64,000 bases of DNA from an uncultured Eubacteriales bacterium (GTDB lineage: Bacteria > Bacillota > Clostridia > Oscillospirales > CAG-272), in NCBI GenBank assembly GCA_934432725.1, contig CAKRZE010000013.1, forward strand, positions 1 through 64,000, in the 5' to 3' direction. Shown here piece after piece: positions 37,410 through 44,800 of this stretch (position 1 is its first letter; each line of letters starts with the position of its first letter). The translations under genes and the position numbers were made by a program. The notes beneath the pieces were generated by a model that was not told the origin of the DNA, ran no database searches, and saw only the letters and a list, made by a program, of their open reading frames with translations.

Positions 37410-37757
37410 TCAACACCCCCAGTAACCCATATCGGATAGCAGTGCAATATTTGCCTGCAATTCTTCCAAATCTGCATCATATGCTAAATGCATCATCTTA
37501 TCAGTTTTTTGCAATTCTTCTACAGCTTCATCCATGCGATTCAACAGCAAATCAAAGCACCGGGAAAAATACTGATTTGTGTCTTTATACATCGGACAAG
37601 TGTCATCATGTATATCTTCGGAAGTGCGTAACTCAAATTTCAAAGTCAAGAAGCGGGTCACGTCATTGTAAATCCGATCCACCGCATTCCGAAAATACCG
37701 CCTCCGTAATTTTTCCGTTTCCTGTTCTTCTGTCATTACTATTTTTTCGTTTTCCAT
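37410..37757 (-). CDS. 115-residue protein of element A
   Basis: Charged helical protein (MENEKIVMTEEQETEKLRRRYFRN...) with no membrane segment and a likely coiled-coil middle. Family unknown. ATG 37757 has AAAGGAG nine bases upstream; the long N-terminal extension of the open frame is not supported. It sits between sprT and rep. Element B carries an unrelated gene at exactly this place, so this is a cargo or module-exchange slot. Confidence 0.65.
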   Translation of the reverse strand: MENEKIVMTEEQETEKLRRRYFRNAVDRIYNDVTRFLTLKFELRTSEDIHDDTCPMYKDTNQYFSRCFDLLLNRMDEAVEELQKTDKMMHLAYDADLEELQANIALLSDMGYWGC

Positions 37758-38037
37758 TTTGTGCATCTCCTTTTTAAATAACATCGCCTGCGGGCGGGAG
37801 CGGCTTGCGCCGTTGTTGATACGGCGAGCATGCAGCATCAGCGGGAACGGACGAAAGCGCCCGGAACATTGCAAGCAAAAAACGTTCGTTCAATCTGGCG
37901 CAGTGCACTCCGCCGAGGTGTAGTTTGCGATCCAGCCTGCGGGCTGGGTTCATCGTCTGCAATTCGGTCTACACAGCCTGCGGGCTGGGGGTTCGCCTGC
38001 GGGCGGGAATCCGCGCCCGGCGCGGGGCTGTGCGGGC
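37758..38037. other. Intergenic GC-rich spacer in element A
   Basis: 280 bases with repeated CCTGCGGGCGGG/CTGCGGGCTGGG motifs (four or five imperfect copies between 37787 and 38008). They are unlike the AT-rich rest of the element. No gene recognisable. Confidence 0.45.
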
Positions 38038-38751
38038 TTACACCCGCACAAGCTTTTCTCCACAGTCTCCGCAAATGACGTTCACGTCTTTTGTGGCTCT
38101 TACGGACATACGGCACACCGGGCATTGATATTTCCGTGTGCTGCTGGGCTTTTTGACCCGTGTCGCCGGAGATTTGTCCGAATCGCCTGTATTCTTGTCC
38201 GAGCCTCCCTTGCCGACAATTCCACGGAAGCCCATGAGCAGATCAATGTCACGATTCAGCTTGATTTCAGAAAGGTCATTGTCAAGGCAGAACTGAACGA
38301 GCGAATCGGACGGGGCTGTGACCGTCCAACCGTATTTTTCATGGCAGTCAATGAGCAGATCACGCTTTTCCGCTTCTTCCTTGAACCGCTTATTGTGATA
38401 CGTGCCGTTCCGGCTTGTGTCCTTGATGTCATGATCTGCGCAATACTGATGCACCATTTCATGGAGCATGGTAGCAACCACGTCTTCTATCGAACGAGAA
38501 AGCGTTCCTGCACCGAGGTTCAATTCTTTCGTTGCGTCTTCTCCGCGTTTCCAGAAATTGCATGTGCTGATATGCCCGTATGCGCCGGGAGTGGACTGTA
38601 CTGTGATAACGGGCGTTGTAAGTGCATTTTCAAAATACCGTTCGTTCAACAGTCTGTATATCTTCTCTAAGTATCCGCACGTGCGGGACATCTTGACCAA
38701 CTCTTTCATTTTTCCCTTGACTTCCTTTCCGTTTTGTGTTACTATTTTCAT
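38038..38751 (-). CDS. SprT-like metalloprotein of element A
   Basis: 237 residues. A SprT-like zinc metalloprotease domain (about 25-150) with the HExxH motif in MLHEMVHQYC, followed by a C-terminal zinc ribbon (CPVCRMSV...CGDCGEKL, about 212-235). Related SPRTN proteins cut proteins crosslinked to DNA; in mobile elements the role is unknown, but clearing the covalent Rep-DNA adduct is an attractive guess. ATG 38751 has no ribosome site and follows a hairpin; ATG 38709, with AAGGGA upstream, is a good alternative. A 47-bp piece of this gene appears inverted in element B. Confidence 0.85.
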   Translation of the reverse strand: MKIVTQNGKEVKGKMKELVKMSRTCGYLEKIYRLLNERYFENALTTPVITVQSTPGAYGHISTCNFWKRGEDATKELNLGAGTLSRSIEDVVATMLHEMVHQYCADHDIKDTSRNGTYHNKRFKEEAEKRDLLIDCHEKYGWTVTAPSDSLVQFCLDNDLSEIKLNRDIDLLMGFRGIVGKGGSDKNTGDSDKSPATRVKKPSSTRKYQCPVCRMSVRATKDVNVICGDCGEKLVRV

Positions 38752-38755
38752 TGTT

Positions 38756-38778
38756 AGAGGGGAGCTTTTCTCCCCTCT
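38756..38778. promoter_or_regulatory. Hairpin before sprT
   Basis: Perfect 8-bp stem AGAGGGGA/TCCCCTCT with a 7-nt loop, 4 nt before the first sprT ATG on the minus strand. There is no T run, so it may act on translation or RNA stability rather than as a terminator. Confidence 0.45.
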
Positions 38779-38789
38779 GGCTTACCGCA

Positions 38790-38945
38790 TTACTGCGGTT
38801 TGTTCTGAAGCTCAAGACACTTTTCAATCCGTTCAATCATGATTTCAATTGTGTCGGCTTCTTTGGGCGTTGCCCTGTTTCGCTGAAACGTTCGCAGCGC
38901 TTCCAGCAGAAGCAGGGCTTCTTTTACACTGGTGAACAATCGCAT
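38790..38945 (-). CDS. 52-residue protein, first gene of the element A operon
   Basis: Small helical protein (MRLFTSVKEALLLLEALRTFQRN... ending ECLELQNKPQ) with no membrane segment. AAAGGGGGAAAG is placed just before ATG 38945. It is the first gene after the operator-covered promoter at 38970-38998, so it is made first when the element is induced. Family unknown; too short to assign. Confidence 0.65.
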   Translation of the reverse strand: MRLFTSVKEALLLLEALRTFQRNRATPKEADTIEIMIERIEKCLELQNKPQ

Positions 38946-38969
38946 GTTTCTTTCCCCCTTTCTGATATT

Positions 38970-38998
38970 ATTATAGCACATAGTGCACTATTTGTAAA
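38970..38998 (-). promoter_or_regulatory. Main promoter of element A with operator O1
   Basis: On the minus strand: TTTACA (38993-38998), 17-nt spacer, exact TATAAT (38970-38975). The perfect palindrome ATAGTGCACTAT (38980-38991) fills the spacer, so a bound repressor would shut off the whole minus-strand operon. Confidence 0.8.
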
Positions 38999-39006
38999 TT
39001 CGCATA

Positions 39007-39050
39007 TTCAACAAATAAATAGTGCACTATTTATACAAAATGTGCACTTT
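39007..39050 (+). promoter_or_regulatory. Divergent promoter with operators O2 and O3
   Basis: A 16-bp perfect palindrome AAATAGTGCACTATTT (39017-39032) lies over the probable plus-strand promoter (TTCAAC 39007-39012; -10 about 39030-39037). A weaker GTGCAC site (39038-39050) lies before the ribosome site. Together with O1 these share one core, the classic layout for a repressor that controls itself and a divergent operon. Confidence 0.65.
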
Positions 39051-39065
39051 GCAGGAGGTTTCTTT

Positions 39066-39254
39066 ATGAGCGAATATGAGGGTTACACAGAGGCGCGGAA
39101 AAATGCCGCCATGAAATATCAAAGTGAAAATTTGGAGCAAATTAGGCTATGGGTAAAGAAGGAGAAAAAAGCGGAGTACAAAGCCAAAGCCGCCGCTAAG
39201 GGAAAAAGCCTTCGCGCCTATATCATTGATCTGATCGAGAATGACGCGCCGTAA
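39066..39254 (+). CDS. Ribbon-helix-helix-type repressor of element A
   Basis: 62 residues. The last 45 fit a ribbon-helix-helix protein: a short strand (NLEQIRLWVK), a helix (KAEYKAKAAAKG), then SLRAYIIDLIEND, the typical second helix. AGGAGG precedes ATG 39066. It is the only regulator in the element and is divergent from the minus-strand operon across three GTGCAC palindromes, so it most likely represses both directions. It ends 2 bp before the second att copy. Confidence 0.75.
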   Translation: MSEYEGYTEARKNAAMKYQSENLEQIRLWVKKEKKAEYKAKAAAKGKSLRAYIIDLIENDAP

Positions 39255-39256
39255 GT

Positions 39257-39319
39257 CTGGAAATCGTGTAACGGCTAATACCCGTTCAAGAGTTCGAATC
39301 TCTTTCTCTCCGCCACAAC
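39257..39319 (+). repeat. Attachment site copy 2
   Basis: 63 bp identical to 34849-34911. It contains only the 3' half of tRNA-Ser and cannot make a tRNA. It is the right end of element A and the left end of element B. I find no third copy to the right. Confidence 0.9.
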
Positions 39320-39328
39320 TTAGCAGGA

Positions 39329-39353
39329 AGGAACGGCTTTCACCGTTCCTTTT
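39329..39353 (+). terminator. Terminator copy at the left end of element B
   Basis: AAGGAACGG/CCGTTCCTT stem with a T run, the counterpart of the hairpin at 34919-34946 with one loop-side change. Confidence 0.7.
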
Positions 39354-39366
39354 TGTGTCTGTCATA

Positions 39367-39615
39367 TCATAGTCCACCCAGCTTCAGCAACAGTATTCCA
39401 ATCAGCAGATAAATTTCGCCGATAGTCAGGGCAATGAAAAAAAGCTTTATCTGCTCATTGACTGCCATGAAAAATACGGTTGGACGGTCACAGCCGCCGA
39501 GGGAGGGAAGCACATGCAATTTCATGTTTGTCATGTATCCTTCTGCCGTTGTCGGTCGTAACCGTGTTTCTATGTAGCCTTTCCGGAATGCGTCATATGC
39601 TGTTTGCAATGTCAT
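39367..39615 (-). pseudogene. Integrase remnant fused to a small membrane protein
   Basis: An 82-residue chimeric frame. Residues 1-41 equal the integrase N terminus of element A. About 13 residues (RPTVFFMAVNEQ) come from the reverse strand of sprT. The rest (IKLFFIALTIGEIYLLIG...) equals the C-terminal half of the 51-residue membrane protein. The fusion arose from a deletion plus 47-bp inverted insertion (39449-39495). It keeps the AAGGAG start of the integrase and could be translated, but it has no recombinase activity. The frame is open by chance or because the product is tolerated. Confidence 0.85.
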
Positions 39616-40670
39616 AATATACTCCTTATCTCGCCGCAAGGTATTGTCTGCCGAAGCGCCTTTTGAAGCCACCGGAGGAATTCAATCGCATCCGGCTCTA
39701 TTCCCGTGCAGTAATTTTCCTGCAGCCATTTTCTATATTTTCCTCTGCTGTTTATGCTCAATTTGTTGATGAATTCAAGCGCGTGGTCTGTTCTGCCCAT
39801 TCGGATGAACTGCTGAATTGCGTACACGTTCGCGCCGTTCATGCCCTCTGTGTTCACGTTCTCCGGATTCCGTGTGCAAACTCTGATCTGCTGTATCAGG
39901 TCGAATATTTCCTTGACATACCGATCGAACAGCATCGGCGGGAATTCATCTGCCAGAAGATACCCGCATTTTGAAAAGCTGAACTCCACGCGCGTCACAC
40001 CCTTATATTGCTCTGCCTCCGGTGTGTTCTGCCGTTCCTTCTCTTTGTCGTATACCTTCACTCTGCCGTGTTGGCTTTTAGGGCGGAGGTATTTGGTATC
40101 ATCTCCGGCAACCGTGCCCCATTTCATCACCTGTGTCTGTGCCGGTGCATCGAACACCACGGAATCCACTGTGATCTGATTGTAATTGCTGTCCGTTCCT
40201 CTAAGATCATACGCGAGGTCAAATGAGGTTATTTCCGTGACTACCGCTTCATTGGCTGCGAGAAACTGCCGGATTACGTCCGGAACGGTCTGTTTATTCG
40301 GATTGTATTCCAGCCACCATTCATAGGCGTTGTATGTGCCGTTCGGTTGGTACTGTCCACCGGCAAAGAATACGGAGTTTTCCTCTCCTTCCGTGTGAAT
40401 CGTGAGCATGTAACGGTATGTGCCGATCTTGCCGCCGAGATTTTGGTATTCCTTGATGCTCTGTGTCTGTGTGAGAAGCTCCGAGAAAATACCCGTGTCG
40501 AATCTGTCTCCTGTCATTTTGAGCTGTTCTTTGAGTTTGTCTTTTCTGATCTCTCTTCCGGTTTTGTATCTGTCCTCTGTCACATCCTTTTTCTCTATTC
40601 CGTATTGTTTCAGCTTGTACTTGATCTTGATCTTGTCAATGCTTTTTGAGATAGTGAAAAAGTGATTCAT
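39612..40670 (-). CDS. Replication initiation factor, copy B
   Basis: 352 residues, same Rep_trans-like protein as at 36248-37306 with no amino acid difference, although about 25 silent differences cluster in the first 170 codons. The outer parts are identical in DNA. Intact start (ATG 40670), the 4-bp overlap with the broken integrase, and the upstream hairpin all remain, so it is probably still functional and could act in trans for element A. See copy A for motifs. Confidence 0.85.
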   Translation of the reverse strand: MNHFFTISKSIDKIKIKYKLKQYGIEKKDVTEDRYKTGREIRKDKLKEQLKMTGDRFDTGIFSELLTQTQSIKEYQNLGGKIGTYRYMLTIHTEGEENSVFFAGGQYQPNGTYNAYEWWLEYNPNKQTVPDVIRQFLAANEAVVTEITSFDLAYDLRGTDSNYNQITVDSVVFDAPAQTQVMKWGTVAGDDTKYLRPKSQHGRVKVYDKEKERQNTPEAEQYKGVTRVEFSFSKCGYLLADEFPPMLFDRYVKEIFDLIQQIRVCTRNPENVNTEGMNGANVYAIQQFIRMGRTDHALEFINKLSINSRGKYRKWLQENYCTGIEPDAIEFLRWLQKALRQTIPCGEIRSIL

Positions 40671-40734
40671 ACCATTTTTGGGAGGAAATCTGCCTTATTA
40701 TAAGAAGGGCAGATTTCTTTTCTGCCTTTCCGCT

Positions 40735-40765
40735 CCCCCTGTCGCCCATAAAGGACGACAGGGGG
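40735..40765. promoter_or_regulatory. Candidate origin hairpin, element B copy
   Basis: Same 10-bp inverted repeat CCCCCTGTCG/CGACAGGGGG as at 37371-37401, with one loop base changed. Conserved next to rep while the flanking gene is replaced. Confidence 0.5.
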
Positions 40766-40770
40766 AAGCG

Positions 40771-40947
40771 TCATCTGTCCTGCATCTTCCGATACAGATA
40801 CCCCCGGTATTGCTTCCGGTCTTTCGTATACTGCTTCTTTTCCTCCGGTGTGCTTTGGAGCTCTATCAGGTAGCGGGACTTCATGCCATCGAATTCCGCA
40901 TAGGGGGAAGCGCCTGCCTCATAGATGATGCTGTACGCCCGGCTGTC
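40771..40947 (-). pseudogene. Truncated cargo gene of element B
   Basis: The C-terminal 55-60 residues (…YEAGASPYAEFDGMKS…KKQYTKDRKQYRGYLYRKMQDR) of a charged protein that I do not recognise. It begins at the same place relative to the rep hairpin as the 115-residue gene of element A but is unrelated. Its 5' end is lost where recombinase sequence begins near 40947, so it lacks its own start. Confidence 0.6.
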
Positions 40948-41332
40948 AAATGTTGATCTTGAACAGATGACGTTGAAAGGCGGTATCAAAACCAAAGCCG
41001 GTAAAGATAGAATTGTTCCAATTCATCCACGAATTCAGAAGTTTGTTAAGCAGCGAATGACCGAAACCGGAAAGTATTTATTTTCATACAACGGAAAGAA
41101 ACTTTCTACAAGTCAATATTATATCTTTTGGAATCGTGTTATGGATGAACTTAAAATACACCATACACCGCACGAATGCCGACACACTTTCCGGTCAAGA
41201 TTGGATTCAGCCGGTGCAAATAAGGTCTGTATCGACCTGATGATGGGGCATAAATCAAAGGAAGTTGGTGAAAGAGTTTACACCCATAAAACTATTGAAG
41301 AATTGAAAAATGCCTTAAACCTTGTAAAATAG
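40948..41332 (+). pseudogene. Tyrosine recombinase, C-terminal fragment
   Basis: About 128 residues covering the last part of a phage-type integrase: NVDLEQMTLKGGIKTKAG (strand-turn with catalytic Lys), HECRHTFRSRL (His and second Arg), MGHKSKE and the nucleophile Tyr in VYTHKT. The N-terminal DNA-binding domain and first catalytic Arg are missing, cut at the junction with element B. It is different from the element A integrase, so it comes from a third, older element on the opposite strand. Confidence 0.85.
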
Positions 41333-41356
41333 CAAGTAACAGGTTAGTAACAAGAA

Positions 41357-41393
41357 AAAGCGGAAACCCTCTAAAATCAAGGGTTTCCGCTTA
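41357..41393 (+). terminator. Terminator after the recombinase fragment
   Basis: A 13-bp stem AAGCGGAAACCCT/AGGGTTTCCGCTT with an 8-nt loop, 25 bp after the recombinase stop; weak T run. Confidence 0.75.
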
Positions 41394-41753
41394 TCTTTGA
41401 AATGTTATACCACAGATCTGTCCGGTTTTCAACCACTCTTGCGTGAACCAATGCTGCACGGTGCAGTTATTGCAATCGCTGATTACAGGCTGAGATCTGT
41501 GCGGGCTGCACGAGCTTCGACAAAGCGGACACGATACACGATTGGATTTTGGATGAACCGGAAACCGAACGCGTTGTCAGACATGCTCCTGACCTTGCAG
41601 TATTCAGCCGCCGGAGCCAATATCGGAGGGGATGTAAGAACGCAAAACGAGTTTTTTCACTCCATTGTCTTTCGTCTATACGCCGGATGGCCGGCACTAT
41701 GTATCACAGCATGCCATAAACCGGAAAAATAAACAAAAAAGTGAGGAATTCTA
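41394..41753. other. Intergenic region between recombinase fragment and effector gene
   Basis: About 360 bases. Overlapping frames on both strands (41397-41732 plus, 41467-41697 minus) have no ribosome site and no recognisable product. Possibly the end of the older element. Confidence 0.45.
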
Positions 41754-41782
41754 TTGACAAATTTATTTATTTAAATTATTAT
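41754..41782 (+). promoter_or_regulatory. Promoter of the large secreted effector gene
   Basis: Exact TTGACA (41754-41759) with TATTAT (41777-41782) at 17 nt; a TATAAT at 41782-41787 lies too far (22 nt). Very AT-rich spacer. This is the only good promoter seen upstream of any peptidase tip in the locus. Confidence 0.65.
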
Positions 41783-41871
41783 ATAATTGGAACACACGGA
41801 AGATATTGGATGTCTTGAAAAATGAATTCAGCATAGGAAAAAATCGATTTAAGAGAAAGGATGAAAAGAGC

Positions 41872-44800
41872 ATGAATCTGCCAAAAAAGCTGACAGCGGC
41901 AGTTCTGTCGGTCGTTATACTGATGTGTGCGCTGTTCTCCGGCACGGTATCTGCGGTTTCGGGACCGGAAATGCGGGACTCCGCGGGGACAGCTGTCAAA
42001 GGTGCCACGTACACGGACAGGATTATTTCAAACGAGAGAATTGCGGAAACCGGATCTTATGAAAGCATGCTTGAAGGCTGTTCCATTCTCCGGTATGTTG
42101 AGGAAGACCGCTTTGCGGCATCTGACCCCATATATCGGCTGGAGGAGCTGGAGGACCTCAATTCCTATGTGTTCCAGAATCGGGACGGCTCACGGACCGT
42201 GTATTTTATGGATGAAGCCACAAAATACACGAAAAACGGAAGGGTCGTGGAAAAAGATATCAGTTTGATTTCCGACAGGGAGGGATATTATACCAGATCC
42301 AACAATGTCTCGCTGTCTCTTTCCAGGGATGCGCTTTCCGGCGTGTCGCTCGGTCGGGATGACGAGGAAATTACACTGATCCCGAACGGCACCAATCCGG
42401 ATTATGCTACGGTCCGGAACGATGACGACACTGTCACCTACAAAAATATTTACGGTGACGGAATCGACGTGAAATATTCTCCGACTCTCTCCGGGGTCAA
42501 GGAGGATATCATTCTTGCTTCCTATACCGGCATGCATTCGTTTTCCTTTACACTGGAAACGAAGGGCAAGCAGGTTTTCTGTGACGGCGGACGGTATTAT
42601 GTCGCGGAATCGGCAGACGCCGTGCTGAAATTCGATCTGGGAGACATTGTGGCGTTCGACGCGACCGGGATGCCCTGCAAGGGCAGTCTTGCCGTGGAGG
42701 AGCTTCAGGGCGGAGAGCGCTATCTTGTGACGGTCAGCGTTCCGGAAGAGTTTCTTGCGGCGGAGAGCACGGTGTATCCGGTGACGATCGATCCGACTCT
42801 TCAGGTTTCTGATAACACTTCTTCAGGCTCCATTCTGGACTGCCCGGTATTTTCCGGCTATCCGAACAACAACCACGGCAACTATATTTATCTGTCCGCA
42901 GGGTATGTGGATTCCTCTTTCCTTGTCGGCAGAATTCAGGTCAAGCTGCCGGGGCTGTACAACAGCCAGATTTATTCTTCTCTGAATGCGGGCGATATTA
43001 CCTCCGTGACCTTTCATTGCTATGACGATTCCGGAAATACCGCCGCATATCTCAATCTGTATCCGAATACCTCCAATGCGTCATGGACCGAAAGCAATCT
43101 CACCTGGAACAATAAGAGCACGTATACCACCTCGGTGAATTACGGCGCATCGGTCGGTCCGGCATGCTGGACAACGTTCAATATTACAAACCTTGTAAAA
43201 GCGTGGAAAAACGGAACCTATACGGCAGCGGCGGGATTTACGCTGAAGAATAACAACGAGAGCTCTGCCGCGTATCGCAAGGCGATCTTTTCCTCGGAGT
43301 ACAGCGGAACAACCTACCGTCCGTATGTCTCCATGACGTACAATCCGGGGCTTTCCCTGAATACCGACACCCTGTTCCTCTCCCCCGGTTCGACCTATAC
43401 GCTGGTTGCGACCACGCGTCCGTCCGGACAGACCGTGAGCTGGGAAACCACCAATACCTCAAATGTGACGGTTACGCAGTCGGGCGTTGTGAAGGGCGTG
43501 CGCGGCGGCGGAACTGCGACCGTGATTGCAACGTATATTGATTCAAGCGGAACGCGGCACACCGCAAAATGCGCTGTGTTTGTTACGTATCCGGAAGGCG
43601 TTTATAAAATCAAAAATGTCAAGACAAATTATGTGCTGGACGTTCAGAACAACGGAGTGAACGGCTCCCCGTCCGTGCTGCAATTCACCTCCGGCAGCGG
43701 TGTTACTTTCCTGAATCAGATGTGGAAGGTAAAATATTTGTCGGAAGGGTGGTACAGCGTCCGTCCCATGCATAATCTGGTAATGGGACTGAGTGCTGCC
43801 GAAAGCAGCTATGCTCTGGCGAGCAGCATCGGCTTCACCGATACGTCCGCTTCGATCGCGGACCGCGCGGAGTGGCGGATCACCTGCCAGTCGTCGGGAA
43901 ATCAGATCAAGCTGCTGAACAGAGGCAGCCAACAGTATCTTACCCTGACGGATGATACGGTATCCTCCGATAACCGCGTCGTCACCGCTGCCGACAATTC
44001 GGCTTTGCGCACGCGCTGGCTGTTTGAGGCAGTGGAATCGGTTCCGCAGGGCGTGCGGATTTATGAGACCTCCAGCGCCGGAGTGTTCTCACAGACGGCG
44101 GCAAGCCGGCGCTATGCATCGCCCGGCACCACAAGAGGGCATGCGTGGCTGCGTCTGAAGGTGGTTGCGTTCAGCGCGGCAGTGAACACGTATTCCTCGC
44201 AGCAGTGGACCTCATCCAATACGTCTGTTGCGACAGTCAATTCCAGCGGCAGCGTCACAGCTGTCAGCCCCGGTTCGACGACGATTACGGGAGTGTTCAG
44301 TGTCAACGGAACGAATTATCAGCTTTCCTTCCCGCTGACGGTGACGGAGCTGGAGGACGGTATATACTTCCTGCAAAACAAATTTTCCGATCTGTATGCC
44401 GATATTCCGGACGCATCGATGACGGAGGGGGCGCAGCTTCATCAGTGGACCTTCCACGGAGCAAAGCAGCAGCGGTGGAAATTCACGCTGAAATACGATG
44501 GATATTATACCATCCGGTCTGTCAATTCCGGCTCTGTGTCATATTATATGGGTGTACAGGGCGATTCGACATCGTATGATGTTGCGGTCGTTTTGCGGAG
44601 TACCGATCTGTCTGACGGTACAAAGTGGACGGTCAGCAAAACGTCAAGCGGGGCATATAAGCTTTCTGCGAAGTCGGGCGGAACGGGCAAGGCGCTTGCT
44701 GTGGCAACGCTCAATGCCGGTCAAAAAGGCGGGCTTTTGCAGCAAAGGTATTATGTCAATGATGACAACTATAAGGATGAGTGGATTGCGCAGCCTCTGA

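Larger units (their letters stand above)
34849..39319. mobile_element. Element A: compact integrative element in tRNA-Ser
   Basis: About 4.4 kb between 63-bp att repeats. Minus-strand genes in order of transcription: a 52-residue protein, SprT-like protein, 115-residue protein, Rep, integrase, 85-residue protein and a 51-residue membrane protein. One plus-strand gene encodes a ribbon-helix-helix repressor. Codon use is more AT-rich than in the flanks. There is no conjugation machinery, so if mobile it would be mobilised by a helper, with the Rep/relaxase-like protein and the hairpin at 37371-37401 as possible transfer or replication functions. All genes look intact. Confidence 0.85.
39257..40947. 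mobile_element. Element B: truncated relative of element A
   Basis: Starts at att copy 2 with the same terminator and the same left-end sequence as element A. It then jumps to the integrase N terminus through a rearrangement, carries an intact rep and the rep-side hairpin, and then holds a different cargo gene that is cut off near 40947, where a recombinase fragment from another element begins. Its integrase and right att are gone, so it cannot excise by itself. Confidence 0.8.

Noticed and set aside
39257..39319. Second tRNA-Ser gene
   Set aside because: Only the 3' half is present; there is no acceptor 5' strand or D arm, so it is an att duplication.
41397..41732. Protein-coding genes after the recombinase fragment
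   Set aside because: Overlapping frames on both strands, no ribosome sites, no recognisable products.
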